NCBI RefSeq assembly: GCF_027887165.1 | Contig: NC_077229.1 | Span: 367,767,001-367,831,000 of the forward strand | Reading direction: 5' to 3' | Source of the DNA: Monodelphis domestica | Taxonomy: Eukaryota > Chordata > Mammalia > Didelphimorphia > Didelphidae | Length of the DNA: 64,000 bases | Shown here: positions 61,011 through 64,000 of the stretch, piece after piece | Layout: every line of letters starts with the position of its first letter | Numbering within the stretch: the first letter of the stretch is position 1 | The notes under the pieces: model-generated | Databases searched by the model: none | The model's input: only the letters and a program-made list of their open reading frames with translations | What the model was told of the DNA's origin: nothing | Translations under genes and position numbers: made by a program

Positions 61011-61318
61011 AGGTTAGTTAAAGAATTCCCCCTCCCCCTCACTTATCTTAATTCATGGCACCCCACACAAGTTAAATAATATCAAAACCAATAAAAGAAA
61101 CCAACTGTCAGATAAAAAAGTCAGTAAGCAGGTAAGTTAAATAATTAGTTTTTGGTTTATTAAATACAGTTATATATTACAACTATACATTTTTGTTATT
61201 TACACTATAAATATTGTGGCATTATGGAATTTTCTTCCTCGAAGTGACACACCACCCAAGCTATTCTCATTTTTTTTTAAGATTTTTGACACACCAAGCT
61301 CAAAAAGTTGCCCACCAC

Positions 61319-61350
61319 TGCACTACATACCCTAACTGCCAGGGGCTATG
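61319..61350 (-). mobile_element. Marsupial SINE, reversed, right end
   Basis: 'cactacataccctaactgcc' completes the SINE interrupted at 60218; the consensus has 'ccactgtgccacctagctgcc'. Confidence 0.75.
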
Positions 61351-62040
61351 AGGGTACCCTCAAAAGTTATATGGAAGGTTGAAATAGTTTTTCTGGAACT
61401 TTGAAAAGACAGTTTTAACTTTTTAAGTTTTTTTAAGAGACTAAACAGAGAATTAAAAAAAAAGTATGCCTATGAATATGGGTGTGAGCTTGTGGGTAAT
61501 GCCTCTGTATTAAAGCTTATATGATTTTCTACTTTTGTAAAATTTGAGTGTTGCTTATTTGGAAAAAGTTCATAATTATGACTTCATCTTGAAAGTCCTA
61601 TCTCTGACAATTAGATTATTAGTAATGAAAATTAGTAGATAAGGAAGATATCTACAAAGAATTATTATTCTCCCTGAATTTGCTCATTTGTGGGTAATAA
61701 GACTAAAGTATCTTCCCAAGTCCTCTCCTCAATATAGCAGGAGGGAATTACCTATGATAACATGAACATTCTGTAATATAAACTACTTTAAATGTCAACT
61801 ATTTCAAATCAAATAACAAAGCTACAATGTATCAGCTGAGAAGCAAGTGGAAAGTTATTTAGGACAACTCACTTTATATTTCTTGGCAGATCTCAGTTTC
61901 TGCCCTTGTAAAGTGAGAAAGTGTGTCTGAATTATATTTATAGCTCTATCACCTGTCATTATATATCTTAGCCCCACGTTATCCAAAAACCCTGATAATA
62001 TTCCCTATCTGAAAATAATTATAAAAACTGTAATGATAAT
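61351..62040. other. AT-rich unique sequence
   Basis: No gene or repeat recognised. Confidence 0.45.
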
Positions 62041-62044
62041 AACT

Positions 62045-62275
62045 ATAACAACATTTATATAATATTTTAATGGGTACAAAGTATTTTACAAGTATTATCT
62101 CATTTGATCTCCACAATAATCCTAGGTGGGAGATAAAATTATTTCCATTTTACAGAAAAAAATGAGACACAATTTAATTGACTCCAACAGAATCACACTA
62201 TTAATATAAATATATAGGCTGAGCTTAAGCTCAAGTTTTCCTCACTTGAGGTCTTTCACTTCATAGCAAATCTTA
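62045..62275 (-). mobile_element. CORE-SINE/MIR-like, reversed
   Basis: 'acatttatataatattttaatgggtacaaagtattttac', 'tattatctcatttgatctccacaataatcctaggtggga', 'ccattttacagaaaaaaatgagacac' are the reversed 3' half and core. Confidence 0.75.
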
Positions 62276-63160
62276 ATATTCATCCTTTCTCTCTTCTCTT
62301 GCAAAGAAACTTCTTTAGCAGGAAGTTTGTTCTGGCTAGGAAAACCTAAGTCTAGATCTCAAAGTCCTAATATTACCTTGTTTTTTTCCTCTAAGCATAG
62401 TTGGTCACACAGATCTTGAGTTGAATTTTTCAAGTCTAGTAATTAATTTTAGACTTAAGAAGCACATGGGTTCCTCTGCTTTTGCTGACTACCCTCAGGG
62501 ATGTAGTATTTGCAGCCAAAAATTCTCAGAAATGAATATAGCTATCATCAACAGATTATCCTTTAAGTGGATAGTGTTTTGCATTCTTTGGAAACTATTA
62601 TCATGTATGAATCATAGACATAGAATCATTAGAAGAACGTTAGAAATACAAATGCTGTGACCCAGCATATTATTCTTGAAATCTAAATTGGACTATATTA
62701 ACTCTGAAGTTAACTTTAGATAGACAAAATAATATTTATGAAAATGGTCTTACTGTTTTATCAAACTACTTATGAGTCAGCAGCATGATGCAAAAACCAA
62801 AAACAGGTCTCTGCCTATTTGAATTCTCTGTTCAAGATACAAGAACTGAATGATCAACTCAATGATATATATAAAAAAAACCCTATCCATCATAAGCTAA
62901 ACATTTAGTATTATTCATTCCTTTTAGCTTATGAGTAAGTAGTTTAAAGTTTTTTGAGCTGCTATCTCAGTTTTAGGAGCCCCTATAATTCTTCTAGGTT
63001 TTGAAATGATCAATACAATGATAGCCACAGATAAAAATATCTATAGGGTCTCAAAGTCTATGAGAATATCAGTCCTATTTCTTAGGATGAATATTCTCTC
63101 CTAGATATAAAATAAAATATCCAAGTGTCATTATATAATATTACACTAATTCCTTAAAGC
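62276..63160. other. Unique sequence
   Basis: No gene or repeat recognised. A 79-codon frame at 62421-62660 has no known domain. Confidence 0.45.
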
Positions 63161-63164
63161 AGGT

Positions 63165-63412
63165 ATTTGTTGTTTTTGTTCAGCCTTTTCAAATTGTAAG
63201 ACTTTGTGACCTCATTTGGGGTCTTCTTGATATGGATACTGGAGTGGCTTGTTTCCTTTTCCAGCTCAATTTCATATTAGGAAAAAGAAGAAAACAAGGT
63301 GAAATGACTTTTCTGGAGTCTCACAGCTAGTACCTAAGGTCAGATTTGATCTCAGCAAGATGAGTATTCTTGATTTATGTAGCACTCTATCCAATGTGCC
63401 CTTGGGCTGACT
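63165..63412 (-). mobile_element. Marsupial SINE, reversed, nearly complete
   Basis: 'tttgttgtttttgttcagcc', 'gactttgtgacctcatttggggtcttcttgatatggatactggagtggctt', 'tcacagctagtacctaagg', 'gcaagatgagtattcttgat', 'gcactctatccaatgtgcc'. Confidence 0.9.
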
Positions 63413-63714
63413 AAAGTAGTGCTACTATATTTTATTCCCTCTTCTTAATTGCACTTAGCTCAATAATACATATTAATCTATTAAGTGCTAGTATACTTCT
63501 TCATTAAGTGATTGGTAAATGTGAAAACACTATATCAAATATAGTTTAGTTGAGGGACAAGATGGCTAGTGGTAGGTGATGAAGAAGTTGTCAATAGTGT
63601 CCCTAAATGTTAAAGAGTGATAGAATATGGCATAAAAAAGAGACACACAGGGAAACAAAGTGAAAGAGATAGAAAACACAGAAACAGAGAGACAAAAAGA
63701 AAGGGGGAAATTAT

Positions 63715-64000
63715 TCTCTATAATCAATGCATAAGAAGTTCCTTAGGTAAAGAAGAAACTTATGAAAAAGTATGTTATCCACATCCAGAGGAAAAAACTG
63801 TGGAAACAGAAATGCAGAAGGAAAACATATGATAGAGCATGTAGTTCAACAGGGATGTGATTAGGGTTTTGATGTTAAAAAATCACTCTACTTCCAATAT
63901 GAATAACATGGAAATAGGTTTTGAATAATGATACATGTATAACCCAGTGGAATTGCTTGTCAACTCTGTGATGGGGAAGGGAAGGGGTGTGAATCATGAA
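63715..64000 (+). mobile_element. L1 3'UTR, cut by window end
   Basis: 'gttatccacatccagaggaaaaaactgtggaaacagaaatgcagaaggaaa', 'aataacatggaaataggttttgaataatgatacatgtataacccagtggaattgcttgtcaactctg', then a G-rich stretch. Like 17600-17880. The upstream 63413-63714 is not assigned. Confidence 0.8.

Larger units (their letters stand above)
60219..61318 (+). mobile_element. hAT DNA transposon (Charlie-type), internally deleted
   Basis: The left terminus CCATGGTGGTGAACTT and the reverse complement of the right terminus, CAGTGGTGGGCAACTTTTTG, are imperfect inverted repeats of the hAT type. The 8 bases before it (cattaaat, 60211-60218) and after it (cactacat) differ at two sites, and rejoining them restores a SINE. 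About 1.1 kb, so most of the usual 2-3 kb is lost. A GC-rich first half is followed by a transposase C-terminus remnant and an AT microsatellite. Confidence 0.8.

Noticed and set aside
1..64000. CRISPR array, bacterial operon, tRNA or rRNA gene
   Set aside because: No regularly spaced repeats, no ribosome-binding-site-led gene clusters and no tRNA cloverleaf outside the SINE heads; composition and repeats are mammalian.

Overview
The window is nuclear DNA from a mammal, very probably a marsupial and most likely an opossum-type genome (Monodelphis or a relative). The evidence is many copies of the tRNA-derived SINEs typical of marsupials, a marsupial-style L1 whose ORF1 carries an unusual C-terminal extension, old L2 and CR1/L3 LINE pieces, solo LTRs of endogenous retroviruses and one hAT DNA transposon. 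The DNA is AT-rich. I see no protein-coding exon, tRNA, rRNA or CRISPR array that I would defend. It reads as an intergenic or deep intronic stretch, about half of it recognisable transposon relics. Family names are from memory of the families; no library search was possible.

Layout. 1-5860: a minus-strand ERV LTR cut by the window edge, a SINE, mostly unique DNA, a GC-rich insertion made only of L1 5'UTR (3116-3809) with a perfect 17-bp target-site duplication, an L2 end and a CR1/L3 reverse-transcriptase relic. 5860-9700: a 3' piece of a minus-strand L1 with a SINE in it, then unique DNA and a plus-strand LINE 3' end. 9700-17985: a nearly full-length plus-strand L1 split by an LTR-like element (12910-14886), itself split by a solo LTR (13649-14633) that is the inverted partner of the LTR at the left edge. 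18180-28505: a SINE, an L1 fragment and a near full-length minus-strand L1 that was interrupted by a 3.25-kb processed pseudogene of an EFHD1-like (swiprosin family) mRNA, with poly(A) tail and duplicated target. 28660-34510: two more minus-strand L1 pieces.

34510-64000: AT-rich, mostly unexplained DNA with scattered SINEs (one nested pair), L2 ends, microsatellites, an L1 with an internal inversion (41020-44035), LTR candidates (about 45000, 50150 and 57426), an L2 3' half (51790-52425), a deleted ERV with the start of both LTRs (52894-54070), another L1 3' half (54071-55835), a SINE whose middle is replaced by a copy of a sequence 1.4 kb upstream (58147-58425), and a hAT element with transposase C-terminal remnant and 8-bp duplication nested in a SINE (60219-61319).

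There is no operon or functional gene set. The value of the window is the order of insertions and a few insertions with odd structure: the 5'UTR-only L1 copy, the copied segment inside a SINE, and the EFHD1 retrocopy with lost start and early stop. All LINE, ERV and transposase reading frames are broken.
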